Under the pieces are notes generated by a model. The model saw only the letters and a program-made list of their open reading frames with translations. It made no database searches and was not told where the DNA came from. The translations under genes were made by a program, and so were the position numbers. Shown piece by piece: positions 34,084-45,900 of a stretch of DNA of 64,000 nucleotides (position 1 is the first letter of the stretch; every line of letters begins with the position of its first letter). The DNA lies in contig OX359189.1 in NCBI GenBank assembly GCA_947172415.1, positions 2,502,501 through 2,566,500 on the forward strand. Reading direction: 5' to 3'. Source of the DNA: Chondrosia reniformis. Lineage: Eukaryota; Porifera; Demospongiae; Chondrillida; Chondrillidae.

Positions 34084-34924
34084 ATGGCCTTGGTTTTGGG
34101 AATCGGTGTTGGCTTACTAATACTGATAATTCTGTGGATTGTTACAATTTTATTGGTCGTCATATTAGCATTTCTACGCAAAGCAAGGTCAGCTATGGTC
34201 TGACAGCATATTGTACAGGAACATCATTAATAAACAACTGATCTTACCACGATAGTACTTTAAAAATGTAATTTGCTAACGTTGTGGATGTACTTTGCAC
34301 GTAGACATGACATCAATTGTACTACTGCCTAATATGTATAGACTTATATTGCACTGTCCTATTGTTTATAACCGATGTAGATATGCCATACCCGTTGTCA
34401 TATTGTTGTCTGTGCTGATAACACTGATCTTATTAACTTTGCCAAGGTCTAACTCTACCCAACCAAATCTAGAAGTAAGCTATTCTATTGTCAGGTATAG
34501 CGTATACTATAGTATTTGTAAACTCACCATTCGGTAGTGTAAGCTTATTATAATGTAAAATAGCCACGCAATGTAATATGATTATTTTGGTTGCTAAAGT
34601 GTTTAGATTCTGTATGCAGTTGTATTTGGATTTTTATCAAATGTTAATTTAGAAGATACTAACTACAAATATAATAATAACAAATTAAAAAAAAACTATG
34701 GCAATATATATTATATGCATGACTGTTTGTTCACGAAATCTTGATATGACAACAATTTTATCCTTTTTTGATATCAGGAGGTTGACACAATATTCTTTGG
34801 ACGTGTGGTTCTTCTTGGTCTGTTGGCAGTTTCTCTTGTTATTGGGGTCATTGCAGTGTTTGTATTTTATGCTGTACCAGAGATTCATGCTGGTCAAATC
34901 AACTCATCATGGAGTAAACTATAG
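34084..34924 (+). CDS. TMEM218: Transmembrane protein 218
   Basis: Three exons, 34084-34187, 34381-34474 and 34778-34924 (114 residues; the last acceptor could be 3 nt further on). Matches human TMEM218 in length and plan: MALVLGIGVGLLILIILWIV, RYAIPVVILLSVLITLILL, then VDTIFFGRVVLLGLLAV and a short tail (QINSSWSKL). Three membrane helices are evident. TMEM218 acts at the ciliary transition zone with the Meckel/Joubert module. Head-to-head with CFAP68. Confidence 0.87.
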
Positions 34925-35046
34925 TTGTGCTAAATCACAATTCTTTTTATTGCATGTGTAATATTATTACTTTCTTGTTTATTTTGAAAAAGGAGAAATG
35001 TAATATACTTATCACTTGTGTTTTCCACAATTATCAGTGAACCAAT

Positions 35047-35933
35047 ATGGCGGAAAATTATTTATATCTTGTGACAATTATGTGTATTTTCCCGGTGCTT
35101 GTTTCGAATGCAGAATCTGGTGAGATATGCAAACGATAAGTCTACACCTAAGTTCGTTGGTAACTGTTGGATACCTCATTTGAGGCTTTTTCTAGTTACC
35201 ACGCCCATCACGGCAGGTGGGGCACACCCTCCTTTGATATCGTTAAAAATCCGGCCGTATATCTACTAGTTGCGAGATTAGTGCCAACTTGGCAATGTCT
35301 ACCATTTAAGTTTGTCTGGGTGCCATGCAGCTTGTTACACGCCATGTATTATTGTACGTATAATCGTAAAGGTGTAAATATGTACGTACAGTATATGATT
35401 GTAGCATTACAGGGTTCAGAGTAGAGATGTAGTCTGCTGAAGATTTATATTAACAAGCAAACTGCTATACTAAAGTTAATAAATCATTTGGTATAGCATC
35501 AGATATATATATACTTAGTGGAGATTTATAAGATACCTAAAAAGTGATTGTGGCTAGCTACACCATTTTGTTCTAATTATCTTCAGGTTTCTCTGACACG
35601 TTTCTTGTCCAAGTTATACTAGGTGTCACTCTCCCAGTTGTTTTTGTGGCTGTCTTGTTGATTGATGTGTGTCTAATATGTCGGTGTATCAAAAAGCTAC
35701 AAAATAGAAGAGTTCGTAGGATTGGAACAAGAAACTGTACATCACAAAACAGAGACGCTGTGCCACCTCACCAGCCTCCACTTGCTGCTCCACACAGGCT
35801 TACAACATACAATCACCTCAACACTCCAGCAGTGACTAAGCCATATCCTCCTGTGCCAGTAGCACCTCAACTCACTACTCCACCTGTACCTGGTGGAGTA
35901 GAAGATGATCCGCCTCCTCCTTATCCAGGATAA
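35047..35933 (+). CDS. Small type I membrane protein with proline-rich PPxY tail
   Basis: Two exons, 35047-35119 and 35587-35933; 139 residues. Exon 1 is a signal peptide (LYLVTIMCIFPVLVSNAESG). The mature ectodomain is only a few residues. The membrane helix is FLVQVILGVTLPVVFVAVLL, followed by a CxxCRCIKK juxtamembrane segment and a tail of about 85 residues rich in proline, ending DDPPPPYPG (PPxY). Plan resembles Shisa/WBP1-like adaptors, which recruit NEDD4-type ligases through PPxY, but no family-specific cysteine pattern is present. The helix shares GVTLPVV with SRCR receptor copy 1. Confidence 0.75.
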
Positions 35934-36529
35934 CCTGATTCAGAATCTCGTACAATTGACTGTATATATATCATATACTGTATAACAGAGTGTGTTTTTA
36001 TATGACTGTTTGTGTTTCTATCCTTTTGATAAGGAATCTCCAGTTTTATTTATATTATTATTATTATATGGGTACAACATTATTTCTAGTAATACAAAAT
36101 GGATGGTTCTGTTTTCAAAACAAAACAGAGTTCATATATACCTGAGGGAGCTTGGATACACAGCATTGCATGTAAATGTTTTTACTGTATAAGCAACTTG
36201 AGGTAGTTATATTATGCAACAGAAACAAGACTTAATTTGATCATTTGGCTGGCCATGGTTCAGTGTATATTACCAATGATAATGTATGATGTAATGATTA
36301 TTCATATTTTTCTAGTAACAATATATGTAATTCTGTATGAACTCCTGCAATTTAACTTCTCAATGAAATCTATTTAAATTCTCTATCACCAAACCACAAC
36401 CATTAGCAATTACGAAGAAGGAATAAAATGAAAAGAAAAGCAATAGTACATCTATGAACAACAAAAGGAAGTCTAAACTTTGATATGTATCTCTGTTAAC
36501 AGTACAAGTCGTCATTTATTATATCTGCT

Positions 36530-38971
36530 TCAAGTAACGGAACTGTCCCTCCTTAGGTGAACAGAGTCCTCTGCACAGTACATGACTTACGTCCAAAACG
36601 ATGACAATGTTCTGAAGCTTCTTCTTGGAGGCTCCAGTCAGCTCCACTGCCGGACCAGACGACAACAGTAACATACAAGAGCATGGAAGAAATGGCAAAA
36701 GGTTTAACTATTGATCATCACTTACAGACACAACTTGTACAGTGTCTCCAATGAACAAGGCAAAGGGCTTGCATGCCTTAACTGTTCATCATTGGCAGAA
36801 GGGATTGAGAGGTTACTAAACCCAATATGAACAGTAACACCATTCCTACACACAAAGGGTTAGTTGGTCTCTCAGTACTACATCCAGCAGTGGTTATAAT
36901 ACAGTTTGGTACTGTTGATATAAATACCCGCTTTGGCTTGAAGGCTATAGCTACTTAATAAAAAGTCTCTAGACACCATCATCTGCAAGCAGTAAAGAGC
37001 CTAAACAAATCATTTCAGTGGTATCAATGAACGCACCATATATCTCATCATAGCCATCTTGTAGGCATTCTCATTGGCACAGGTTCCGCATATCATGGTC
37101 ATTACACAATTTAGAACCTTCATCTTCATCTTAAAACTTTGTATAGCTGCCTCTCTACTTGAGTTAATTAAGGTCAACTAATATAGGGGGATCAATACAT
37201 ATATTGGTCAAATATTATATTTATATGTATACGTACTTGTGATATATGTATAAACATAGGTACGTATTATAATAATACTGACCTATGGCTATATTGTTTG
37301 TACTACACAGTGCAAGTTATAAAATGTTCTCACTCCAGGATAACTGCAATCAAGTTAGCTAAATATTAAATATTGAAAATTACAGTAACTGAACTGTATA
37401 GAGGGGTAACATAAAATGCACTCTTTTACCAGCAAACCTGACATTGGGACATTGAGATCATCACATATAATTGGCCAATAATTGGTTTGGTTCAATGACA
37501 ATTACTTTGCTTCTTCTGAAAAGTTCTTAATGAACTGTGGCTATTGTAACAAATATCATTCCTTGTCATAGGATAGTTACTGAGTTGCTTTGCACTAGAC
37601 CTGTCACTGTTATTTATTATTCCTCATAACTGTTTATAACAATAATCTGGACTAGAACATTCTAACAAAGCTCTTAGTAATAGTCAATCACAAATAATCT
37701 GAAATGATTATCACACAAAGAATACAAACTGACATACCCTACCTCAAACAGGCCCCAGGGCTTTACTTTAAACTAAAATTGGAACAAGAATCACTATGAA
37801 ACCCAAGGAGCTAGCTACACTTCAACAGGAACAGCCAGATACCTGCTGTAGGGCATAGAGACACTTTAAGCTAATTGCTGATCTATTAAATGGCTTGTAC
37901 ATGGCCAAGGAGCTCTCCAGCTGAACACTGCCACATTTCTGGTTTGGCTGGAGAACATTAGCTGAGAGTTATGGACTAAAGCCAAACTGTATGAAAAACA
38001 AGTTTAGGATTCCTTTGGTTAACCTAACATTACCGTCCTTCTCACTTTTAGACACAATAATTTAAAAACTATAGCTAGTGTTATGGAAACAAAAATGAAA
38101 CTCACAGTTACTGTAGTTGAACCTGGGAATAAACATGCTGAAAATGTACTATTATTATTGGCCTGGATTGATATAGACAACTATAAGAACAATTCTTATC
38201 ATTCTAGTCAGACTTGAGGAAAACATGCCTGACATTTAAGAACAAAAAGTTCATACAACCAACCAAGTACAAATTACCATGGTTACATCTAAATAACAAA
38301 ATTGCCATAGCAACAGTTGCAATCCATGCCATCAATTGAGGCTGCAACTGAACAATTAGAATATTAACTTAGCTGGTAGTACAATGTCTTAATTTACACT
38401 TTTAAAAGTACAAATGAACTTTGATAAGAGCATGAATTTTCCCATGTACGTAACTATGAAGTTGTCCAGAGTACATATTAACTTTGTTCAATAACATGCA
38501 TGATTCCTAGGTACCAAAACCTCATAGAGCTGTGCATGTAGCATCTCCCATCATCTTGTCCAGGACTTTACAGTTGTTAAACTCACTGTGAATTCCATGG
38601 ACATTTTTCCTTGATCCAACACTTTCTTTCAATATCTTTTCCCACCTGAATGGGTTAAGCCAATAACTTTAATAGCAATTGTACTCAGTCCTCCTTGTTT
38701 CTTAATTGGGTATGTTGCTGGGCAACTAATATTTGACTTCTATGACAATTCTATAAATAGATGATGAATAAGTACAAATTGCAGTCTCACAAGTAAAACG
38801 CATTTTACATAAGGTAAAGATGCTGTATTCTAATCAAAAGAAAAAGAAACATTATAGACTTCATTAAAAGTTTCTCTAAACAAGATGACCTACCAATGAG
38901 TGTAGTTTAGGCATGGATAACGCCGAAGTTCCTCTAACTAGGCAATATTGTAATATTTGAACAACGGCCAT
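36530..38971 (-). CDS. Unresolved multi-exon gene (exon set incomplete)
   Basis: The 3' end is supported: exons 36845-36726, 36646-36591 and 36570-36530 join in phase and encode GVTVHIGFSNL, HASPLPCSLETLYKLCLG, ADWSLQEEASEHCHRFG and DSVHLRRDSSVT before a stop. Other good candidate exons are 38971-38894 (MAVVQILQYCLVRGTSALSM, possibly a mitochondrial presequence), one ending at 37037 (LNCVMTMICGTCANENAYK) and one with CGSVQLESSLAMYKPFN near 37920-37815. I could not join these in one frame and do not recognise the protein. The 37-kb exon recalls 4-aminobutyrate aminotransferase (CGSCxNENA), but nothing else of that enzyme is present. One or two genes, or decayed copies, are possible. Confidence 0.35.
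38273..38726. promoter_or_regulatory. Three X-box-like palindromes
   Basis: ATTACCATGGTTAC (38273-38286), ATTGCCATAGCAAC (38301-38314) and GTTGCTGGGCAAC (38714-38726). The last two differ from the RFX X-box consensus at one position each. They lie inside the unresolved gene region. Confidence 0.35.
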
Positions 38972-38984
38972 TTTGGATTCACAA

Positions 38985-40660
38985 ATTGATTGAGCAATAC
39001 ATATAGCACGAAACAGATAAGTGATTATTGTTAAATATGCGCTTGCAAGAGCTTGTGAAATAAAAGATCACTGCTAAAATAATCAAAGCCTTTTTTTCTT
39101 GGTTTAAACAGATATGATAATAATTATTAAGAAACCAGTGATTCTTATTATAACAAATGATTTATTCACAATGTCGCGTGTTGTGCATGAGACATGGCGA
39201 TTTACATGTCAATTCATGTGCTCGCAAGAGCTTGTGCATAATATTATGATTAAAATTAAGAATTTCCTAGTTGCTGATACAATTAGAGATTCATTGAGAC
39301 GTACATTGATAGCTTGCAATTGTTTATTAATTAACCAATTCTATTCATAGGGTCACTGTACAGTTTATGATTTGCTTCGCTGGATAGCCATGAATGATTT
39401 CTAATCGAAACTTAATAACAATAACAACTTGCTGAATAGGCCGGGTTATGTTCTGCATGTTGTCTATTGTTCTCGAACATGACCTCGAAAACAATAAGCA
39501 AAATTTCAATTCCACGATTTTCCGCCAAGTTCACGATGTTTCCCGCCGACAATTTCTAATAAATAGGCAAGGAAATTTTCAGTCTTTGGCCTCCGGGCTA
39601 TCAACTCTGGAGGTCTACTTTGGTGTGGATCGATGCGCCAACCATTCTTGGAGTACGAGTAATGGTACATGCCTATCCGAAGGGTCATCGGTGTTCGTAT
39701 AGTGGGGTGGTCTCTCTACCTATGGGTTAGTGCCTGGAGATGTATCTCACTATTAATCCTGCTTGTGTGTTAAATTGGCACTTGCGGATTCTTGCTATAC
39801 GACCCGTACCTGGAGGTTGGTGTGGTCCAGTGCCACTACGTAGTCGGTCAGGAAGCTATTGTAGGCTGCCACATCAGGTAATTGGTTTAGAAGCATTTGC
39901 ATTTGCATTTGGAATTTTATATGCGCATGTGTGCTCAATGTTTATGTCCTGTGCTGGTAATTATTGTATTTTCTCTAATTCTTTCCTTGTATAGTTCATC
40001 GATGGGTCCCTACTCTAAAGCGACCTGGCCGATCCCAATGAGCTAAAGTCTGTGTACAGTACTCTCAAGCTGCGTTGTGTGCACATGATGATTCTCATTG
40101 GTGGGAGTTTGTGGTCCGCCAGGGTCGGGCTTGTTCTGTCCGTAGCGTGAGGCATTGCAAGACTAGTAACTGGTCACAGGTCGGTCAGGTACGCCGGACC
40201 GTTCCCGAGCAACTTCTCTTACGACGCAAGTAGTGGAAGTGTCAAACAGAGTTGAGAAACCGGAGGCCTTTTGGGGCACGAAGTACTTCTACCTCCACGT
40301 GGTGTGCCCTGGGATCACTTTTACGCTCAATAAAGTGATGCGAAAAGAAGTACTGCAACACTGTTCCAGTAATACTCAAAAGGAGAAGAAACAACATGGC
40401 CTCTTTACAACCATGAAGAACTTGTTTAAGAACTACATTGTTTGAACTTTTTTTAATTTAAAACCATGAACATGTATGTTTCAGAATTGTCAAACAGAAA
40501 TGATCATTGTGCAGTGTATACAATCGCAATTTTCGATAATGACGAAGTCATAATGAGATTGGTATATTAAGATATACATTAAAATACAACCCAGCTCCTT
40601 GCAAATGCATACATCTTTGTAAGCATTCAGTATACTCTCGTAAATTATTGCGTAACAAGT
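38985..40660. other. Gene-poor stretch, CpG-richer than surroundings
   Basis: A 25-bp motif around CTTGCAAGAGCTTGTG is duplicated at about 39043 and 39221. From 39480 to 40330 CpG is frequent and several short frames are open (for example one with HWWEFVVRQGRACSV and cysteines near 40090-40230), but none has a start, a partner exon or a recognisable family. No element ends were found. Left unassigned. Confidence 0.4.
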
Positions 40661-40678
40661 ATTATTATATCATTCGTG

Positions 40679-40886
40679 TTGAAAGAAGAAAAAGTATAAC
40701 GAAAAAGAAAAAAGGAAAAAAGGGAAAATGGGAGGAAAGCAAAACGAAAAAGGAAAAAAAGGGAAAAATGGGAGGAAAGCAAAACGAAAAAGGAAAAAAA
40801 AGGAAAATGGGATAAAAGTAAAACGAAAAAGGAAAAAAGGGAAAATAGTAGGAAATTAAACGGAAAAGAAAAAAGGAAAAGAAAGA
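40679..40886. repeat. Purine-rich tandem repeat
   Basis: Imperfect units of about 40 bp built from GGGAAAATGGGAGGAAAGC and AAAACGAAAAAGGAAAAAA, almost free of pyrimidines. Could form triplex DNA. From 40890 to 42180 I see only a family C fragment (41262-41345) and AT-rich DNA. Confidence 0.85.
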
Positions 40887-42159
40887 TGTATATATATATT
40901 CTGCATTCTGCATTATGTGTACTCCAGAGAATCCTAACAGTGGCATTGTTGTTCCATGCCCATGAAACCCAGTTGACTGGGACAGTGCCAGAGTTAAGAG
41001 TACCACACCTAATTACTGGCAGAGAAGAATCATGGAAGCCATATGGATTAAGACCAGTGGTGGGCTGGAGTGATAAACTTGGACAGCGGTATGCAACTAC
41101 CTATATACAATGTGGAACCCTGTACTTATTCCACCCTAACACTCAGTATGAATTTGTTATTGTCGTGTCCTATTCATTATTTATTCATTTAAACACCCAT
41201 TTATCTTATTTTGACATCATCACTTTCTTTACTATAAATAGACCAATCTGATACCTTATACTTGTTCTACTGTAACTGATGAAGACCCACGTGGTCAAAA
41301 TGTCTTAGAAATTATTTTATTTTTGTTTGACTGCTACGTGACTGCTCAAGAAGCTTCTATATGTTTAAGTATTATAAAAGTACATAGACAGGTAGTACAT
41401 GTATATATTCATAATGTCATTTGTATAAGTGAAGAGGAATATATACACAATTTAAAGAAAAAGGATGAAAGAAGGTGAAAAAGAAAGTACACGAAAAAGA
41501 AAAAGAAAAAAAGATGATACACATAATTAAACATTTTACTTGCAGGTGTATCTTATTAGCTTCTCCGCAACAAGGTCTCAAAGACCTTCTTTTCTTTTTG
41601 TAACCAGTGGAAGACAGAAGTATTTCTGAATTTAAAGAGGGCTACATACTCTAAATGTACATAAATTTCCATATTTACATAAAAACAATGTAATATGTAA
41701 TTCATGCAAATCAACAATCATTACATCATTACTATATACTTAAAGAATACACAAATAATACTGCTTCTATAACTTTGTATACATAATTATTAATATATCC
41801 TTGCATTGACCCTTATACAATGTGGCGTATATAGAGAAGTATAATAATCTTAATAAGGTTTAGGTATATACATCAATTTGACTTACACTCTTCAGCAACC
41901 TATTCTTGCTCTTCTTTACAATTATTAATTTCCAAGCTCCAAGACTATTATACTGTGTGTAATTTCTCATTGTTAATATATATATATATACAAAATCTAG
42001 ATGGTTACAGGAAGCAGAACAGAACAACTACATTGCTAACCAAGAGGTTTATGTGCATAAAATACACGTTTTATACTTTATGTGTAGTGTCATGAGCTGT
42101 CAAAGGTTAATTTACATGCACATATCCTTCTTTGAATTCTATTACCCTGGCCTATAAAT

Positions 42160-42188
42160 TTTGGAAAAGAAAAAAAAAGAAAAAAAGC
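42160..42188 (-). terminator. Pol III T-run after tRNA-Ile
   Basis: On the minus strand GCTTTTTTTCTTTTTTTTTT follows one base after the tRNA, a strong RNA polymerase III stop. Confidence 0.7.
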
Positions 42189-42273
42189 TGCCCCAGGGGA
42201 GGCTCGAACTCCCGACCTTCGCATACCTCACTGCTTATAAGTACGACGCGCTAACCGACTGAGCCACTGGGGC
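42189..42273 (-). tRNA. tRNA-Ile (anticodon UAU) with an ~11-nt intron
   Basis: Minus strand: acceptor GCCCCAG pairs with CTGGGGC; D-arm GGCTCAGTCGGTTAGCGC; anticodon stem TCGTA/TGCGA with loop CTTATA and A; T-arm GGGAGTTCGAGCCTCCC; discriminator A. The stem only closes if about 11 nt (GCAGTGAGGTA or a shifted version) are removed after the base following the anticodon, which is the canonical tRNA intron site. Animal tRNA-Ile(UAU) genes usually have introns there. One D-stem pair is a mismatch. A long T-run follows the 3' end (pol III terminator). Confidence 0.92.
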
Positions 42274-42943
42274 AGGCCATCATAACAGCTCTCATTTTTG
42301 CATATAAAGTCACGGTACATCTATGCTTATCACGCGAAGAGTGTCAGGATAAATAACACTTATATCGAAAGCCAAAGACACAGCTAATAGTTCCAAAGCG
42401 AAACTTGTCATCATTGCTAGGAGACAAAACAAAGAGTATCGTTCAAAAAGCTACTTCTACCACTTTACAGGGAATTTCAACTAAATAACTTTTACCTGAT
42501 TGTAGCTATTTTCCACCACTTTAAAAATGCTATGAGAATTTGCAGATGCACCAGAAACAAAACTTTAATCCTACGTTTATACGAAGTACCTTTCACGTAT
42601 ATAATTATGCATTGGGCATGTGTATTCTTGGAAGCGTGGTTTGTGGGGCATAATGGAATTCATTAGTGTAATCCTACACATACTTGACTGGCCATTAATG
42701 ATATTCATTACTTCTTTGTTTGTATAAATCAACAAACACTGCTTACAGTAGCTGTCTGTATATGTGTCTTTTCAGCAGTATTTAATAGTTTGATAGCACT
42801 GAAGAACTATTAAATTTAAAGAATTTTGCATTCAGCGCTTGTCTAGATATATATCAGCCCAACGAACGAACCCTATTAAAGAACACATCCTATATTAAAA
42901 GTGTTAATTTCAGGGACGTCTTCATACGCTCTAGAGTCGAGCA

Positions 42944-45900
42944 ATGGTTTGGAGGGGAGAGAGGTACCATGTAGTGATTCTAGGATCTAATCGCGTTGGT
43001 AAGACGGCGTTTCTTCACCAGCTCGCCCATCGGGCCTTCAAAGAAGAAGTAGATGTCCATCTATCCAAAATGGAGGAAACTGTATCACTGCAGATAGCGG
43101 TAGATGGACAGACGCTAACTCTAGACAGTAAGATCTTCAGTGTGAATCCATATAGTGTTGTAGCTTAAGAATTACATCTGGTTAGCAACGGTCCGAACCT
43201 TTCGCATTTCCTTAAAATGCGAGTGTTGTTCGATCTAGAATGATAATGAGATCGTGAGATTCTGATAGTCCGTACAACGCGTGTGTGCCTGTATGCTCGT
43301 AGTTAGGATATTATGGTGTTTGCAGCTAAACATCTTTGTAATAGATAAAGGTGTCAATATTTAGTCGTTTATTTATTGTGGTATACAGATACTTTGGCGA
43401 ACAAACTGTAGCATCCCTGTTAGCATTAAACTGCATATAATTACATCATCTATCAGTGCAGTAGACTACACAACTGTACAATTTTTTAGGGGGAGGAGTA
43501 AGGAGAAGGGGAGGAGGGGCACTTAGGCTTATTCATCCCCTGCCCCCACTAATCTATAGTGAAGTGCTTTTAAATGATCTATTCAGGTTCATATACACTA
43601 TATTAAAGAAATAATGGATGGACTAGTCCCCCTACACTTGTATGTAGACAAGGTGGGATTACGGTGCTATGCAGTTTCAGACATCCTTAGTTGCTATGTG
43701 CTATATATGTTCATGATTATAGAAGTCATTACTTTTTCTTTATTGCTTCTATGTATAGTTACTGATACTGCCTACTCCAATGAGGAAGAGGTTAGTAATT
43801 CTGTCCTTACACATTTGTTCTATCCAATCGTATGATCAAGATTAATGCTACATACATGTCATATAAGTCTCACCCATACATGGTGCAATGTTGACATCAT
43901 TGTGCAATCATGATTGTAAGGCATTAACAATTTGGATGCAAGTAAAACAGCACAAGACTTAGTTTGCACCAGTTCCATTTCCTCTGTACAATTGATGCTC
44001 TATGTAGATTGTATATGTGGACACATGCATGCATGCATGGTTATTAATTTTACCATCATACCTCTTACTTAGCTTTCACAGTCAACTAGCGTCTTATCTG
44101 AGCAATTGTATTCATTGGCTGATGCCTGCATTCTAATGTATTCAGTGGCAGATAGAGATAGGTATGAGAGTAATATATTTGTATATGTCTAAATCTTATT
44201 ATTGCTGAGCTATAAAGCGAAGCAACTAATCTTGTATATTAGGTTATATTTATTTGCTATTGAATTGAATATGTAATCATAAGACTTTTACATATTACTT
44301 ATGTATAAAAATGTATTTATATTTTACATATGACAAATAATTCAGTTATTTGGTTCCTCTGACTTCATTTAGTTTTGCTTGGATTCAAACATTTTATAGA
44401 CGAGCTCTTAAAGCGAAAGGAAGGTGTGTTTCTGATTTCCTTACTAAGTACTAGGTATATATATATCTATATAAAGATATATGCAAATATTACTTACCTA
44501 CTTCCTCTATAATGTAGCACTCACTGTCCGAGTGTGTTACTTGGAAACAAAAGTGACTGTATAGCTCCGTTCAGACAAGTTCCCACTGACGATGGACAAG
44601 CATTAGCAGACATGTTAAATGTAAGGATTTACATACAGTGTGTTGTCTATTTAATTTATGCTTATAATCATGAATTTGAAGTATGATTTTAGTAGTTTAA
44701 GTTTTATATAAACTCTGAATACATATATAGTTATTATGTTGACCTTTATGTGATACCAAGCTTTGGGTGTGGCATGAAGTGAAGAATGTGTATACAGTAA
44801 CTTATATACACATACTATAAATTCATGGCTAGTCATACTAGCTATATAATTTGTATACAAGCTTTCTTGTAATAACTTGCACATTGTTCTTATCAGATAA
44901 AAAGCTGACGTGTCAACTTATTGTTGTGCCACTTGACCAAGGATATAAGGAAATACAGTAAAACCTTCCTACACGGTCATCCATATCCTAATTTGTCTAG
45001 CTGTATTGGACAGGTTACCAGATTATTCTGATTTTAAAATATATTACAAAGTTTACTGTTAATATTTGGGACTTGATTGAAGTGGCCATTTTAAGCAAGT
45101 AATAATCCTAGAGAGGTGACTATTTATATAGGTTCCATGATATATGTATATTTCTGTGTACTTTGCTGCCTTACATAATGAAATGTTTCCACTTAGTGAG
45201 TGCTGACTGTGCAATAATAACGATCACTATGTACTTGGGTAAACTGACCTACAGAGATCGTGGGTTGACACACGTTTCTGTATGTTGTGTACTTGTATCA
45301 GAAATAGCTAATTGTAAAACAACCAGTAGAGTGAATAGTTCAAATATTTTTAGAAACATAAACTCTCTTCACTTCAAACAATAATTATTGGTGATGAAGG
45401 AGTGTCTTTATACACAACTACAGTAATAACAACTGTCCTGTAATGAAGGTATGTATACAACGTATAGTACAGAAACAGAAGTATATACAGTACATATACC
45501 ATATATATGCAGCTCAGAGTATATGGTGATCAATACAATTATATACAAGTAGGATGGCATTGAATTGTTCATGTTTTACCTATCAATTATATAAATAGTG
45601 GGTAAACAGTGATCTGATTATCTTATGATATTATTATATACAAGTAAGGATGACTGGTGATAAATGATTAATATGAATATTACTAAATGAATGCGGTGTT
45701 TTGTATGGATCCTAGATCTATTCCTAGTTATTATATAGTTGCTTGAGAGTGTTTGAGTGTCTGGCGGTACCTGTAAATCTGTTTACTTCTTTTTGGATTC
45801 AGCTTTATCTGCCTACGTACACAGTGTGTGCATACATAAGCACACCTAACTAGACATCTCTTTGTCAGTACTGGTCAAGTTATCATTTCTACAAGCTATT

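Noticed and set aside
37037-37145. 4-aminobutyrate aminotransferase (ABAT) gene
   Set aside because: Only one exon-sized piece (CGTCANENAYK) resembles it; PLP-binding and other conserved segments were not found on either strand nearby.
38200-38330. Hydrophobic exon LQPQLMAWIATVAMAILLF
   Set aside because: Has plausible splice borders but does not match the phase of either neighbour; left out of the gene model.
39448-40445. Gene in the CpG-richer stretch
   Set aside because: Several short open frames, but no start, splice chain or recognisable domain.
40665-41251. Protein-coding frames on both strands over the purine-rich repeat
   Set aside because: The frames arise from low-complexity repeats and adjacent non-coding DNA; no family match and no splice partners.
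43490-43520. G-quadruplex control element
   Set aside because: G-runs are present in an intron of the Ras-like gene, but there is no support for function.
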